Counted from the first letter of the stretch, positions 7,849 to 17,027 are shown. The stretch: DNA of 64,000 nt from Actinoallomurus soli (GCF_024055715.1 NZ_JAMXMV010000001.1:620001-684000), one strand, 5' to 3'. Program-made: numbers and translations. Notes: a model not told the origin generated them from the sequence alone.

Positions 7849-9015
7849 TTGCGGAGCAGATTGATTACCGTCGTCGGCGTGGTGGCGGCGAGCGCGACAC
7901 TGGCGCTCGGCGCGTCCGCGTGCGGTGGCAACTCCAAGGGCGGTGGCGACAATGTCACCATCGGGTTCATGGGTGACCTGACCGGCGAGAACTCCGGCAT
8001 CGTCATCCCGCCCAAGCAGGGCGCTCAGCTGGCCATCGACCAGTACAACGCGACCAACCCGAAGGTCAAGATCACCCTCAAGACCTACGACAGCCAGGGC
8101 AAGGGTGAGCAGGCCGTGCCGCTGGCCAAGCAGGCCATCACGAAGGACAAGATCGCCGGCCTGATCGGCCCGACCTTCTCCAGCGAGTCGGCGCAGGCCG
8201 ACCCGGTCCTGGAGGAGGGCAAGCTGCCGAACATCTCCTCCTCGGCGACCAACGCGGCCCTGGCGACGCACGGCTGGAAGTACTGGCACCGCCTCATCGC
8301 CAACGACAACGTGCAGGGCGCGGGGATCGGCGAGTTCATCAGCAACGGGCTGAAGGCCAAGAAGGTCTTCATCATCCACGACAACTCCGAGTACGGTAAG
8401 CCGCTCGGTGAGACGGTCAAGGCGACGGTCGAGAAGGCCGGCGCCCAGACCTCCGAGGACGCGATCGACCCGAACGGCTCGGACTTCTCCGCGACCGTGA
8501 ACAAGGTCAAGGCGTTCGCACCGGACGCGATCTTCTTCGGCGGCTACTACTCCGCGGGCGGCAAGCTGATCAAGCAGCTGCGCGAGGGCGGCGTGAAGGC
8601 GCGCTTCCTGTCGGGTGACGGCTCGCTGGACCAGGGTCTGGCCAAGGGCGCCGGCGGCACGAACGCCGACGGCTCGATCATCGGCTGCCCGTGCCTGATC
8701 GACCCGAGCGGTACGGCGAGCGCGGCGAGCAAGAAGTTCGCCGAGGACTACAAGGCCAAGTTCCACGCCGACCCGGCGATCTACTCGGCCGAGGGCTACG
8801 ACGCGGCCACCGCGTTCATCGAGGCGGTCAAGGCCGGCAACACGACGCCGGAGAAGATCAACGACTTCCTGACCAAGGTCGACAAGCCGGGCGTCTCGAA
8901 GGAGATCAAGTTCCAGAGCAACGGTGAGCCGACCGCGACGGACGTCTACGTCTACGAGGTCAAGGGCACCCAGCTTCCGCTGCTGGGCAGCGCCAAGAAC
9001 GCGACGGTCAAGTAG
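7849..9015 (+). CDS. livK: Branched-chain amino-acid ABC transporter, substrate-binding lipoprotein
   Basis: About 388 residues. A short lipoprotein signal ends in the lipobox GASAC with Cys25 as the acylated residue. The rest is a type I periplasmic-binding fold (Peripla_BP_6) of normal length, starting VTIGFMGDLTGENSG. It captures the amino acid outside the membrane and delivers it to the LivHM channel. The TTG start at 7849 is chosen because GGAAGGAAGAG precedes it and the lipoprotein signal begins at once. A strong hairpin follows the gene before livH. Exact ligand specificity (Leu/Ile/Val or another amide) is not proven by sequence. Confidence 0.93.
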   Translation: MRSRLITVVGVVAASATLALGASACGGNSKGGGDNVTIGFMGDLTGENSGIVIPPKQGAQLAIDQYNATNPKVKITLKTYDSQGKGEQAVPLAKQAITKDKIAGLIGPTFSSESAQADPVLEEGKLPNISSSATNAALATHGWKYWHRLIANDNVQGAGIGEFISNGLKAKKVFIIHDNSEYGKPLGETVKATVEKAGAQTSEDAIDPNGSDFSATVNKVKAFAPDAIFFGGYYSAGGKLIKQLREGGVKARFLSGDGSLDQGLAKGAGGTNADGSIIGCPCLIDPSGTASAASKKFAEDYKAKFHADPAIYSAEGYDAATAFIEAVKAGNTTPEKINDFLTKVDKPGVSKEIKFQSNGEPTATDVYVYEVKGTQLPLLGSAKNATVK

Positions 9016-9047
9016 TCCGCCTGCCAGACGGCGGCCTTGAGACACGC

Positions 9048-9084
9048 GCAGGGGCGGGAGCGAAAGACGCGCTCCCGCCCCTGC
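9048..9084 (+). terminator. 15-bp hairpin between livK and livH (attenuator)
   Basis: GCAGGGGCGGGAGCG (9048-9062) pairs perfectly with its complement at 9070-9084 around the 7-base loop AAAGACG. It stands 33 bp after livK and 16 bp before livH in an otherwise continuous operon. The likely effect is partial termination or 3' protection of the livK message, giving more binding protein than permease. Confidence 0.6.
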
Positions 9085-9100
9085 GGCAAAGGCGACCACA

Positions 9101-10066
9101 TTGAACACTCTCTTCAGTCAATTCTGGCCGTACACCATTGACGGCCTGTCGCTGGGCGCGATCTACGCGCTGGTGGCGCTGGGCTACACGATGGTCTACG
9201 GCGTCCTGCGACTCATCAACTTCGCGCACTCCGAGATCTTCATGATCGGGACGTTCGGGGTGCTCGGAGCCCTGCACCTGTTCGGGATGCCGTCGAACGT
9301 CGGCGGTTTCGCGCTGGTGGGCCTGGTCCTCGCGCTCGCGGTGGTGGGCGGGGTCGCCTCGGGCGGCAGCGCCGTCATCTTGGAATACGTGGCGTACCGG
9401 CCCTTGCGGCGGAACAACGCGTCACGGCTCGCGGCGCTGATCTCGGCGATCGGCGCGTCGCTGTTCCTTCAGCAGCTGTTCGCGCGGCTCGTGATCCCGC
9501 AGGCCTTCGGCCTGCCGAAGGAGAAGGGCGCGCTGCCGGTCCAGGGGCACTTCGTGCGCCGTACCGATGTGATCCACATCGGTGGGTTCGAGCTGTCGAA
9601 CGACCGGCTCATCGTGATCGTCGGCGCGGTCCTCATGATGGTCCTGCTGGACCTGTTCGTGAACCGGACGAAGCTGGGCCGCGGCATCCGCGCGACGGCG
9701 CAGGATCCGGAGACGGCCGTGCTGATGGGCGTCAACATCGACCGGATCGTGACGGCGACGTTCGCGCTCGGCGGCGCGATGGCGGGTGTCGCGGCGGCGC
9801 TGTACATGCTGCGGTTCGAGGAGACGAAGTTCGACGTCGGGTTCCTGCTGGGCATCAAGGCGTTCACCGCCGCGGTGCTGGGCGGTATCGGCAATCTCCG
9901 CGGTTCGCTGATCGGCGGTATCGTCCTGGGCCTGATCGAGATGTACGGCTCGGCGGTCTTCGGTTCCGAATGGCAGAACGTCGTCGCATTCAGCGTTCTG
10001 GTGCTTGTCCTCATGTTCCGTCCCACCGGCATCCTCGGTGAGTCCCTTCAGCAGGCGCGCGCATGA
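9101..10066 (+). CDS. livH: Branched-chain amino-acid ABC transporter permease LivH
   Basis: 321 residues with about eight membrane helices, the usual size for LivH. The N-terminus TIDGLSLGAIYALVALGYTMVYGVL and the block LINFAHSEIFMIG are family hallmarks, as is the cytoplasmic coupling loop ATAQDPETAVLMGVNIDRI. It forms half of the membrane channel with LivM. The start is TTG at 9101, with AAAGG upstream. Its stop overlaps the livM start by four bases (ATGA), implying translational coupling. Confidence 0.95.
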   Translation: MNTLFSQFWPYTIDGLSLGAIYALVALGYTMVYGVLRLINFAHSEIFMIGTFGVLGALHLFGMPSNVGGFALVGLVLALAVVGGVASGGSAVILEYVAYRPLRRNNASRLAALISAIGASLFLQQLFARLVIPQAFGLPKEKGALPVQGHFVRRTDVIHIGGFELSNDRLIVIVGAVLMMVLLDLFVNRTKLGRGIRATAQDPETAVLMGVNIDRIVTATFALGGAMAGVAAALYMLRFEETKFDVGFLLGIKAFTAAVLGGIGNLRGSLIGGIVLGLIEMYGSAVFGSEWQNVVAFSVLVLVLMFRPTGILGESLQQARA

Positions 10067-11250
10067 ACGATACGACCAACCGAAACCCGCTCACCCGCCT
10101 ACGGGACGGGTACTCGTCTTTCTCCGACTCGCTTCATGACCGCTGGGCGACCGCTCCGCGCTGGGCGCGGTGGGTCGTCTACCTGGTGCTGATCGTGGTC
10201 GCGATCATCCTGCCGGCGGACGGCATCGGCAGTTTCATGTCGCCGTACACCGACTGGCCGACGCTGCTGTTCTTCCCGATCGGCGGGTACATCCTGCTGG
10301 CGATCGGCCTGAACGTGGTCGTGGGGCAGGCCGGTCTACTCGACCTGGGCTACGTCGCGTTCTTCGCGATCGGCGGCTACGCGATGGCCATCTTCGGGAC
10401 GAAGATGCACATGGACTTCTGGGAGATCCTGGTCGTCGGTGTGCTGCTGTCGGCGGTGTCGGGCATCATCCTGGGCGCTCCGACGCTGCGGCTGCGCGGT
10501 GACTACCTGGCGATCGTGACCCTGGGCTTCGGGGAGATCGTCCGGATCGTGGCGCAGAACACCGACTACATCGGTGGCCCGAACGGCATCGGTGGCATTC
10601 CGCACCCGCCGACGCTGACGGAGTGGACGGTCCCGGACAACGGGTTCTTCGACGCGATCGGGCTCGGCGGCGTGCAGCCGTTCAAGTACGGCGCGCTGGA
10701 CGGCAAGCCGTACTACTACCTGATGCTGCTGGTGATCGTCCTGGCGATCATCTTCTCGAAGCGGCTGGAGAACAGCCGGGTGGGCCGTGCGTGGGCCTCG
10801 ATCCGGGAGGATGAGGACGCGGCCGAGCTGATGGGCGTTCCGACGTTCAAGTTCAAGCTGGCGGCGTTCGCGATCGGCGCGGCGATCGGTGGCGCGGGCG
10901 GCGTGGTGTACGCGTCGCAGGCGGTGTCGATCATCCCGAACAACTTCCCGTTCATCCTGTCGGCGACGATCCTGGCGGCGGTGGTCCTCGGCGGCTCGGG
11001 GAACCTCCCGGGCGTCATGCTGGGCGCCTTCCTGGTGGCGTGGATCCCGGAGCGGATCCGTGGCCTCCAGGAGTACCGCGTGCTGGTGTTCGGCGGGGTG
11101 CTGGTCCTGTTGATGGTCTTCCGGCCGGAGGGCCTGCTGCCGTCGCGGCGCCGTAAGGCGGAGCTCGCCGAGGGTGAGGGCGGCATGGGCGGCCTCGGTG
11201 CCGAGGTGGGCGGTCCGGTGACCGTCGCCGCTGGTGAGGTGGGCGAATGA
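10063..11250 (+). CDS. livM: Branched-chain amino-acid ABC transporter permease LivM
   Basis: 395 residues. A hydrophilic N-terminal extension of about 35 residues precedes eight to ten membrane helices. The family segment GLNVVVGQAGLLDLGYVAFFAIGGY is complete. The coupling-helix region SIREDEDAAELMGVPTFKFKLAAF contacts the LivG/LivF ATPases. A Gly/Glu-rich tail ends the protein. It overlaps livH at its start and livG at its end by four bases each, so the operon is tightly coupled. Confidence 0.95.
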   Translation: MNDTTNRNPLTRLRDGYSSFSDSLHDRWATAPRWARWVVYLVLIVVAIILPADGIGSFMSPYTDWPTLLFFPIGGYILLAIGLNVVVGQAGLLDLGYVAFFAIGGYAMAIFGTKMHMDFWEILVVGVLLSAVSGIILGAPTLRLRGDYLAIVTLGFGEIVRIVAQNTDYIGGPNGIGGIPHPPTLTEWTVPDNGFFDAIGLGGVQPFKYGALDGKPYYYLMLLVIVLAIIFSKRLENSRVGRAWASIREDEDAAELMGVPTFKFKLAAFAIGAAIGGAGGVVYASQAVSIIPNNFPFILSATILAAVVLGGSGNLPGVMLGAFLVAWIPERIRGLQEYRVLVFGGVLVLLMVFRPEGLLPSRRRKAELAEGEGGMGGLGAEVGGPVTVAAGEVGE

Positions 11251-12059
11251 GCGAGACGGCAGCCGTTCCGGTGGAGGAGCGGACCGGTACGCCGGTGCTG
11301 GAGCTGCGTGAGATCACGATGCGCTTCGGCGGCGTCGTCGCGATCAACGGCCTGAACCTGACGATCAACGAGGGTGAGATCTTCGCGTTGATCGGACCGA
11401 ACGGCGCGGGCAAGACGACGGTCTTCAACGTCGTCACCGGGGTGTATCGGCCGACCGAGGGCCAGGTGGTCTTCGGTGGTTCCCGGATCGACGGCAAGAA
11501 GCGGTTCCAGGTGACGAAGCGGGGCGTGGCGCGCACGTTCCAGAACGTCCGGCTGTTCCACAACATGTCGGCGCTGGAGAACGTCATGGTGGGCGCGGAC
11601 GCGCACCATCGGACGGGTCTGGCCGGTGCGGCGCTGGGACTGCCGTGGCATCGCCGTGAGGAGCGCGACGGCCGGGTCAAGGCCCGGGAGCTGATGGAGT
11701 TCGTCGGCATCGCGCACCGGATGGAGGAGACGGCGAAGAACCTGCCGTACGGCGACCAGCGGCGGCTGGAGATCGCTCGTGCGCTGGCGACGGACCCGAA
11801 GCTGCTGCTGCTCGACGAGCCGGCCGCCGGGATGAACCCGACGGAGAAGGAGGAGCTGCAGGGGCTGATCCGCAGGATCCGGGACACCGGGCGGACGGTG
11901 CTGCTGATCGAGCACGACATGAGCCTGATCATGGGCATCAGCGACCGGATCGCCGTGCTGGACTTCGGCCAGAAGATCGCGGAGGGCCTCCCGGCGGAGA
12001 TCCAGAACAACCAGCGGGTCATCGATGCGTACCTGGGGGTTCCCGCCGATGCTTCTTGA
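11247..12059 (+). CDS. livG: Branched-chain amino-acid ABC transporter ATP-binding protein LivG
   Basis: 270 residues. After a 20-residue extension the ABC domain shows Walker A GPNGAGKTT, a signature region reading NLPYGDQRRLEIARAL in place of LSGGQ, Walker B LLLLDEPAAGMNP and the switch His in LLIEHDMSLI. The YGDQ/QRR form of the signature is normal for LivG. It hydrolyses ATP as a heterodimer with LivF under the LivHM channel. The start overlaps livM by four bases, and the gene end overlaps livF by 11 bases. Confidence 0.96.
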   Translation: MSETAAVPVEERTGTPVLELREITMRFGGVVAINGLNLTINEGEIFALIGPNGAGKTTVFNVVTGVYRPTEGQVVFGGSRIDGKKRFQVTKRGVARTFQNVRLFHNMSALENVMVGADAHHRTGLAGAALGLPWHRREERDGRVKARELMEFVGIAHRMEETAKNLPYGDQRRLEIARALATDPKLLLLDEPAAGMNPTEKEELQGLIRRIRDTGRTVLLIEHDMSLIMGISDRIAVLDFGQKIAEGLPAEIQNNQRVIDAYLGVPADAS

Positions 12060-12780
12060 GATCAAGGACATTCACGTCCACTACGGCAAGATCGCGGCGC
12101 TCAAGGGCGTGTCCGTGGAGGTCGACGAGGGTGAGATCGTCACGCTGATCGGCGCGAACGGCGCCGGCAAGACGACGACGCTCAAGACGATCTCGGGGCT
12201 GCGTCCGCTGACGCGCGGTTCGATCGTGTTCGACGGCAAGGACATCAGCAAGGTGCCGGGGCACAAGCGCGTGCTGATGGGCATCGGGCAGTCCCCGGAG
12301 GGCCGTGGCATCTTCCCCGGCATGACGGTCGTGGAGAACCTCCTGATGGGCGCGTACGCGCGCCGGGACGAGGTCGAGAAGGACCTGGAGGAGGTCTACG
12401 ACCTGTTCCCGCGGCTGGCCGAGCGCAAGGACCAGGCGGGCGGCACGATGTCCGGCGGTGAGCAGCAGATGCTGGCGATCGGCCGGGCGCTGATGACCAA
12501 GCCGAAGGTGCTGCTGCTGGACGAGCCGTCGATGGGTCTGGCGCCGATGCTGATCAAGCAGATCTTCGAGATCATCACGGAGATCAACCGGCGGGGCACG
12601 ACGGTGCTGCTGGTCGAGCAGAACGCCCAGCAGGCGCTGCAGGTGGCGCACCGTGCGTACGTCCTGGAGACGGGCACCGTGGTGAAGTCGGCGGAGGCCG
12701 GCGCGCTGCTGAACGACCCGCAGGTGCGCGCGGCGTACCTCGGTGGCGGCGCGGAGGCGGCGGCGGGCCCGACCGCCTGA
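12049..12780 (+). CDS. livF: Branched-chain amino-acid ABC transporter ATP-binding protein LivF
   Basis: 243 residues. Walker A is GANGAGKTT, the signature is MSGGEQQMLAIGRALM, Walker B is LLLLDEPSMGLAP and the switch region is LLVEQNAQQAL, all intact. ATG at 12049 gives the family N-terminus MLLEIKDIHVHYGK and follows GGGGG at a suitable distance; the in-frame ATG at 12025 would add eight residues overlapping livG further. It completes the livKHMGF operon, which ends at a strong hairpin. Confidence 0.95.
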   Translation: MLLEIKDIHVHYGKIAALKGVSVEVDEGEIVTLIGANGAGKTTTLKTISGLRPLTRGSIVFDGKDISKVPGHKRVLMGIGQSPEGRGIFPGMTVVENLLMGAYARRDEVEKDLEEVYDLFPRLAERKDQAGGTMSGGEQQMLAIGRALMTKPKVLLLDEPSMGLAPMLIKQIFEIITEINRRGTTVLLVEQNAQQALQVAHRAYVLETGTVVKSAEAGALLNDPQVRAAYLGGGAEAAAGPTA

Positions 12781-12797
12781 CCTCCGTACGGCGTCGA

Positions 12798-12835
12798 AAG
12801 GGGCGGCGGCTCGCGCAGGCGGGCCGCCGCCCCTT
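12798..12835. terminator. Bidirectional terminator after livF
   Basis: AAGGGGCGGCGGC (12798-12810) pairs perfectly over 13 bp with GCCGCCGCCCCTT (12823-12835) around a 12-base loop. It lies between livF and the convergent lipoprotein gene, so it can serve both. Confidence 0.75.
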
Positions 12836-12850
12836 CGTCGTCGCGCCGGG

Positions 12851-13480
12851 TCAGGTCAGGGAGATGTCGACCGGGTTCTTGGTGTTGCCGACGGCGGCGC
12901 CCTTGAGCTGGTCGCCGAGCCGGGACGAGGAGGGGTCGCCGAGCACCCGCAGGGCCTTCACCTTGGCGTTGGCGGGCACGTCGTACCACAGGTCGAAGGC
13001 GCGCATCTCCTGGGAGGCGATGGTCTGCACGCCGGCGGGCGCGCGGGAGATCTGCATGGCGTCGGTGTTGGGGAGATATGTGGCGCCGTCGGCGGTGACG
13101 AGCCGCTGCCGGTAGGGGTCGAAGTCGTGGCGTTCGCGGCCGTGGTCGACCATCAGGAGGCGGACGCGGACGTACTGCCCGTGCGGCATCCAGCTGGCGT
13201 GCGAGCCGATCACCTCGGGGATCTTGGTGCGGAGCCCGATCACGGCGTAGCCGACCTCGCCGATGGTGGCGGTCCGGCCCTTGAGCGGCGTCTCGTGCTC
13301 GGGGAGGGGCTGCGGGGGGATGGTGTAGTCGCGGGCCGGGTGGCCGCAGCCCGCCGCGGCGAGGACGACGGCGACGAGCGGCGTCACGGCCCGGAGGGTG
13401 CCGGGCCGGCGCCCGGCGCGGACGCCGGGTGTGATCGCGAAGGGGCGCACAGCGCGACGGTAGGCGACGGCTGTGATCAT
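12851..13480 (-). CDS. Putative lipoprotein with immunoglobulin-like (DUF4352/telokin-like) domain
   Basis: 209 residues. Positively charged N-terminal residues are followed by the hydrophobic stretch TPLVAVVLAAAGC, whose lipobox LAAAGC predicts an acylated cysteine. The mature part looks like the beta-sandwich DUF4352-type domain: a segment on regulated charge and distance (GQYVRVRLLMVDHGRE), then AFDLWYDVPANAKVKALRV near the end, the usual closing strand of this family. Function is unknown; related domains sit on cell-surface proteins. The ATG at 13480 has AGGGG six bases upstream. It is convergent with livF. Confidence 0.65.
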   Translation of the reverse strand: MITAVAYRRAVRPFAITPGVRAGRRPGTLRAVTPLVAVVLAAAGCGHPARDYTIPPQPLPEHETPLKGRTATIGEVGYAVIGLRTKIPEVIGSHASWMPHGQYVRVRLLMVDHGRERHDFDPYRQRLVTADGATYLPNTDAMQISRAPAGVQTIASQEMRAFDLWYDVPANAKVKALRVLGDPSSSRLGDQLKGAAVGNTKNPVDISLT

Positions 13481-13728
13481 GCAAAGCCCCTGTGGCCGAC
13501 GCGTAGAGCTGCTGTGGCCGAATCGAGACCGGTGCGGCGACGGGACGTGGCGGGGCCGGAGCGTGAATGAGCCCGGAGCGCCTTTGGTGCCGTACGGTCT
13601 GGTGGCCCGTGCAGGCCTTCCCCGGCCCTGCGCGGGAACCGGATCGTACGTTTTCTACTCAGCGCTCCGGGCTCTTGCCCTCCAACGGTAGCGAGACTGG
13701 AGTGACTGGTGCAAAAGATGCGAGAAAT
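13481..13728. other. Intergenic region, no gene seen
   Basis: About 250 bp between two minus-strand genes. It must carry the lipoprotein promoter. Open frames here lack a ribosome-binding site and consistent codon bias. I see no strong hairpin and no recognised RNA. Confidence 0.4.
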
Positions 13729-14148
13729 CTATGCCTTGTCGCGGATGGCGCAGGTGAGTCTGGCGGTGCAGACGCGGCGGTCCTGCTCGTCGGTGATGAC
13801 GATCTCGTAGCTGGCCAGGGTGCGTCCGCCGTGCAGGCGGGTGGCGACCGCGGTGACGTGTCCGCTGGTCGCGGCCCGGTGGTGGGTGGCGTTGATCTCG
13901 ATGCCGAGGGCGATGCGGCCGGGGCCGGCGTGCAGGGCGGCGCCGACGGAGCCGGCGGACTCGGCCAGGACGCAGGAGGCGCCGCCGTGCAGGACGCCGT
14001 ACGGCTGGGTGTTGCCCTTCACGGGCATGCGCGCCACGACGCGCTCGGGGCTCGCCTCCAGGAGCTCGACGCCCATCGCCGTGGCGAGATCCCCGCGCGG
14101 GTCGATGCCGCCGAGATCGTTGGTGGGGCCGCCGCCGGCCTCGCTCAT
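13729..14148 (-). CDS. Hotdog-fold thioesterase, PaaI family
   Basis: 139 residues, typical for PaaI/HGG-type acyl-CoA thioesterases. The core motif PYGVLHGGASCVLAESAGSVGA contains the H-G-G turn and the catalytic acidic residue on the following helix. The fold acts as a tetramer that hydrolyses aryl- or acyl-CoA. It is divergent from polA with 53 bp between starts. In M. tuberculosis a lipid-related gene also sits between pdtaR and polA. Substrate is not predictable. Confidence 0.88.
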   Translation of the reverse strand: MSEAGGGPTNDLGGIDPRGDLATAMGVELLEASPERVVARMPVKGNTQPYGVLHGGASCVLAESAGSVGAALHAGPGRIALGIEINATHHRAATSGHVTAVATRLHGGRTLASYEIVITDEQDRRVCTARLTCAIRDKA

Positions 14149-14201
14149 GAATCCTCCATCACCTGCGTAGAACTGTCGGCAGTGAAGACTAGGCTGCTTG
14201 C

Positions 14202-16895
14202 GTGGTGACGACGGAAGCGACCTCTGAAAACGCGCGCCTGCTGCTCCTGGACGGGCACTCCCTGGCCTACCGGGCGTTCTTCGCGCTGCCCATCGAGAAC
14301 TTCTCGACGACGACGGGGCAGCCGACGAACGCGGTGTACGGCTTCACGTCGATGCTGATCAACGTGCTGCGCGACGAGGAGCCCACGCACGTCGGGGTGT
14401 GCTTCGACCGGTCGGAGCCGACGTTCCGGCACGAGGCCTACGTCGAGTACAAGGCGAACCGGCGGGAGACGCCGGACGACTTCCGCAGCCAGATCAGCCT
14501 GATCTTCGAGGTGCTCGACGCGCTGCGCATCCCGCGGCTCTCCGTCGCGGGCTACGAGGCGGACGACCTGATCGCCACGCTCGCCACGCGGGCCGTGGAT
14601 CAGGGCATGGACGTGGCGATCGTCACCGGCGACCGGGACGCGTTCCAGCTCGTCGGCCCGCACTGCACGGTGCTGTACCCGCGCAAGGGCGTGTCCGACC
14701 TGGCCCGCATGACCCCGGCGGCGGTCGAGGAGAAGTACGGCGTGCCGCCGGAGCGGCACCGGATGCTCACCGCCCTGGTGGGGGAGACCAGCGACAATCT
14801 GCCGGGCGTGCCGGGCGTGGGCCCGAAGACCGCCGCGAAGTGGATCGCCAAGTACGACGGGCTCGACGGGGTCATCGCGCACGTCGACGAGATCACCGGC
14901 AAGGCCGGGGCGAGCCTGCGCGAGCATCTCGGCGAGGTCATGCGCAACTACCAGGTCAACCAGCTGATCTGTGACGTGGAGCTCGACCAGGGCCCCGCGG
15001 ACCTGACGATCGGCCAGTGGGACCGCGACGAGATCCACACGCTGTTCGACACCCTGCAGTTCCGGGTGCTGCGCGAGCGGCTGTACGCCACGCTGTCGGC
15101 GGTCGAGCCGGAGGCGGAGGAGGGCTTCGAGGTCGAGGTGGCCCGGCCGGGGCCGGGCGAGCTCGCCGCGTGGCTGGAGGAGCACGCCACCGGGGAGGGC
15201 CGGGTCGGCGTCGCGGTGACCGGCACGTGGGGGCGCGGCACGGGCGACCTCACGGGCGTCGCGCTGGCCAACCAGGACGGCGCGGGGGCCTTCGTGGACC
15301 CGGTGGAGCTGATCGAGGAGGACGAGCGGGCACTGGCCGCGTGGCTGGCCGACCCGAAGCGGCCGAAGGCGATCCACGACGCCAAGGGCCCGATGCTGGC
15401 GCTGGCCGCGCGCGGCATGCGGCTCGACGGCGTGACGAGCGACACGGCGCTGGCCGCCTATCTCGCGCTGCCCGGCCAGCGCTCCTTCGACCTGGGCGAC
15501 CTGGTCCTGCGCTACCTGCACCGGGAGCTGCGCAAGGAGGCCGACGACAGCGGCCAGCTGACGATCGACGGCTCCGGTGAGCAGGAGGCCGCCCACGACC
15601 TCGTCGTACGGGCGCGTGCGGTCGTCGACCTCGCCGAGGCGCTGGACGCGGACCTGGAGCGGCGGGGTGCGACGCGGCTGCTGCAGCAGGTCGAGCTGCC
15701 GCTGGTCGAGGTCCTCGCCGGCATGGAGCGGGTCGGTGTCGCCCTGGACATCGACTACCTGGCGAAGCTGTCGGCGACCTTCGGCGCGGAGGTCAAGGCG
15801 ATGGAGGAGGGCGCCTGGGAGGCGATCGGGCACGAGTTCAACCTCGGGTCGCCCAAGCAGATCCAGCAGGTGCTGTTCGACGAGCTGGAGCTGCCGAAGA
15901 CGCGGCGCACCAAGACCGGCTACACCACCGACTCCGACGCGCTGACGAGCCTGTTCGCCCAGACCGGTCACCCGGTGCTGGAGCACCTGCTGCGGCACCG
16001 TGAGGTCGCCAAGCTCAAGAGCATGGTCGACTCGCTGATCCCGATGGCGGACGAGGACCGGCGCATCCACACGACGTTCGGGCAGATGGTCGCGGCGACC
16101 GGCCGGCTGTCCTCGGCCGACCCGAACCTGCAGAACATCCCGATCCGCACGGCCGAGGGCCGGCAGATCCGCGAGGGCTTCATGGTGGGGGAGGGCTACG
16201 AGTGCCTGCTCACCGCCGACTACAGCCAGATCGAGCTGCGGATCATGACGCACCTGTCGGAGGACGCCGCGCTGACCGAGGCGTTCGGGTCCGGTGCGGA
16301 CTTCCACACGATCACCGCCTCCCGGGTGTTCGACCTGCCGCCCGAGCAGATCGACGGTGAGCTGCGGTCGCGGATCAAGGCGATGAACTACGGCCTGGCG
16401 TACGGCCTGTCGGCGTTCGGGCTCTCACAGCAGCTGAAGATCACGCCGGACGAGGCGCGGGCGCTGATGGCCGAGTACTTCGAGCAGTTCGGCGGGGTGC
16501 GCGACTACCTGCGCGACATCGTGGCCAAGGCCCGGCACGACGGCTACACCGAGACGATCATGGGTCGCCGCCGCTACCTGCCCGACCTGACCTCGGACAA
16601 CCGGCAGCGGCGGGAGATGGCCGAGCGGATGGCGCTGAACGCGCCGATCCAGGGCTCGGCGGCCGACATCATCAAGGTCGCGATGCTGAACGTCGACCGC
16701 GCGATGCGCACGGCCGGGCTGGCGTCGCGGATGCTGCTGCAGGTCCACGACGAGCTGATCTTCGAGGTGGCGCCGGGCGAGTTGGAGGAGCTGCAGGCAC
16801 TGGTGCGGGAGCAGATGGGCGGCGCGTACGACCTGCGGGTGCCGCTGGAGGTCTCGATGGGCACCGGGCGCACCTGGCAGGAGGCCGGGCACTGA
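14202..16895 (+). CDS. polA: DNA polymerase I
   Basis: 897 residues. Domains in order: 5'-3' exonuclease/flap endonuclease (about 10-300, with CFDRSEPTFRHEAYVEYKANR and VTGDRDAFQLV), a vestigial 3'-5' exonuclease fold (about 320-480), and family A polymerase (about 500-897). Polymerase motif A is DYSQIELR (Asp near 673), motif B RSRIKAMNYGLAYG, and motif C QVHDE near 848-851; all are intact. The proofreading site is lost: where E. coli has the acidic pair DTE this protein has VAVTGTWGRGT. That loss is common in actinobacterial PolA. Start is GTG at 14202 or the adjacent GTG at 14205. It fills gaps in excision repair and Okazaki processing. The final codons are tandemly repeated downstream of the stop. 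Confidence 0.97.
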   Translation: MVTTEATSENARLLLLDGHSLAYRAFFALPIENFSTTTGQPTNAVYGFTSMLINVLRDEEPTHVGVCFDRSEPTFRHEAYVEYKANRRETPDDFRSQISLIFEVLDALRIPRLSVAGYEADDLIATLATRAVDQGMDVAIVTGDRDAFQLVGPHCTVLYPRKGVSDLARMTPAAVEEKYGVPPERHRMLTALVGETSDNLPGVPGVGPKTAAKWIAKYDGLDGVIAHVDEITGKAGASLREHLGEVMRNYQVNQLICDVELDQGPADLTIGQWDRDEIHTLFDTLQFRVLRERLYATLSAVEPEAEEGFEVEVARPGPGELAAWLEEHATGEGRVGVAVTGTWGRGTGDLTGVALANQDGAGAFVDPVELIEEDERALAAWLADPKRPKAIHDAKGPMLALAARGMRLDGVTSDTALAAYLALPGQRSFDLGDLVLRYLHRELRKEADDSGQLTIDGSGEQEAAHDLVVRARAVVDLAEALDADLERRGATRLLQQVELPLVEVLAGMERVGVALDIDYLAKLSATFGAEVKAMEEGAWEAIGHEFNLGSPKQIQQVLFDELELPKTRRTKTGYTTDSDALTSLFAQTGHPVLEHLLRHREVAKLKSMVDSLIPMADEDRRIHTTFGQMVAATGRLSSADPNLQNIPIRTAEGRQIREGFMVGEGYECLLTADYSQIELRIMTHLSEDAALTEAFGSGADFHTITASRVFDLPPEQIDGELRSRIKAMNYGLAYGLSAFGLSQQLKITPDEARALMAEYFEQFGGVRDYLRDIVAKARHDGYTETIMGRRRYLPDLTSDNRQRREMAERMALNAPIQGSAADIIKVAMLNVDRAMRTAGLASRMLLQVHDELIFEVAPGELEELQALVREQMGGAYDLRVPLEVSMGTGRTWQEAGH

Positions 16896-16988
16896 AAGCC
16901 GCCTGGCAGGAGGCCGGGCACTGAGGGCCGCCTGGCAGGAGGCCGGGCACTGAGGGCCGCCTGGCAGGAGGCCGGGCACTGAGGCTGC
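16873..16988 (+). repeat. 29-bp tandem repeat, 4 copies, covering the polA stop codon
   Basis: Copies begin at 16873, 16902, 16931 and 16960 with CCTGGCAGGAGGCCGGGC, then ACTGA. Copies 2 and 3 are identical; copy 1 differs at two bases after the stop and copy 4 at its end. Copy 1 encodes the last residues of PolA (TWQEAGH) and its TGA. The 29-base period is out of frame, so only copy 1 is coding. Confidence 0.95.
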
Positions 16989-17007
16989 CCGGCCGGAGGC
17001 CGGGCAG
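16985..17007. terminator. 10-bp hairpin after the polA repeats
   Basis: CTGCCCGGCC (16985-16994) pairs with GGCCGGGCAG (16998-17007) around GGA. It directly abuts the fourth repeat copy. It may be the original polA terminator, now displaced about 90 bp by the repeat expansion. Confidence 0.45.
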
Positions 17008-17027
17008 CTGAGCGCTGTCCGGCCGGC

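Noticed and set aside
14145-16307. A 720-codon open frame on the minus strand
   Set aside because: Antisense shadow of polA; low-complexity composition and no motif.
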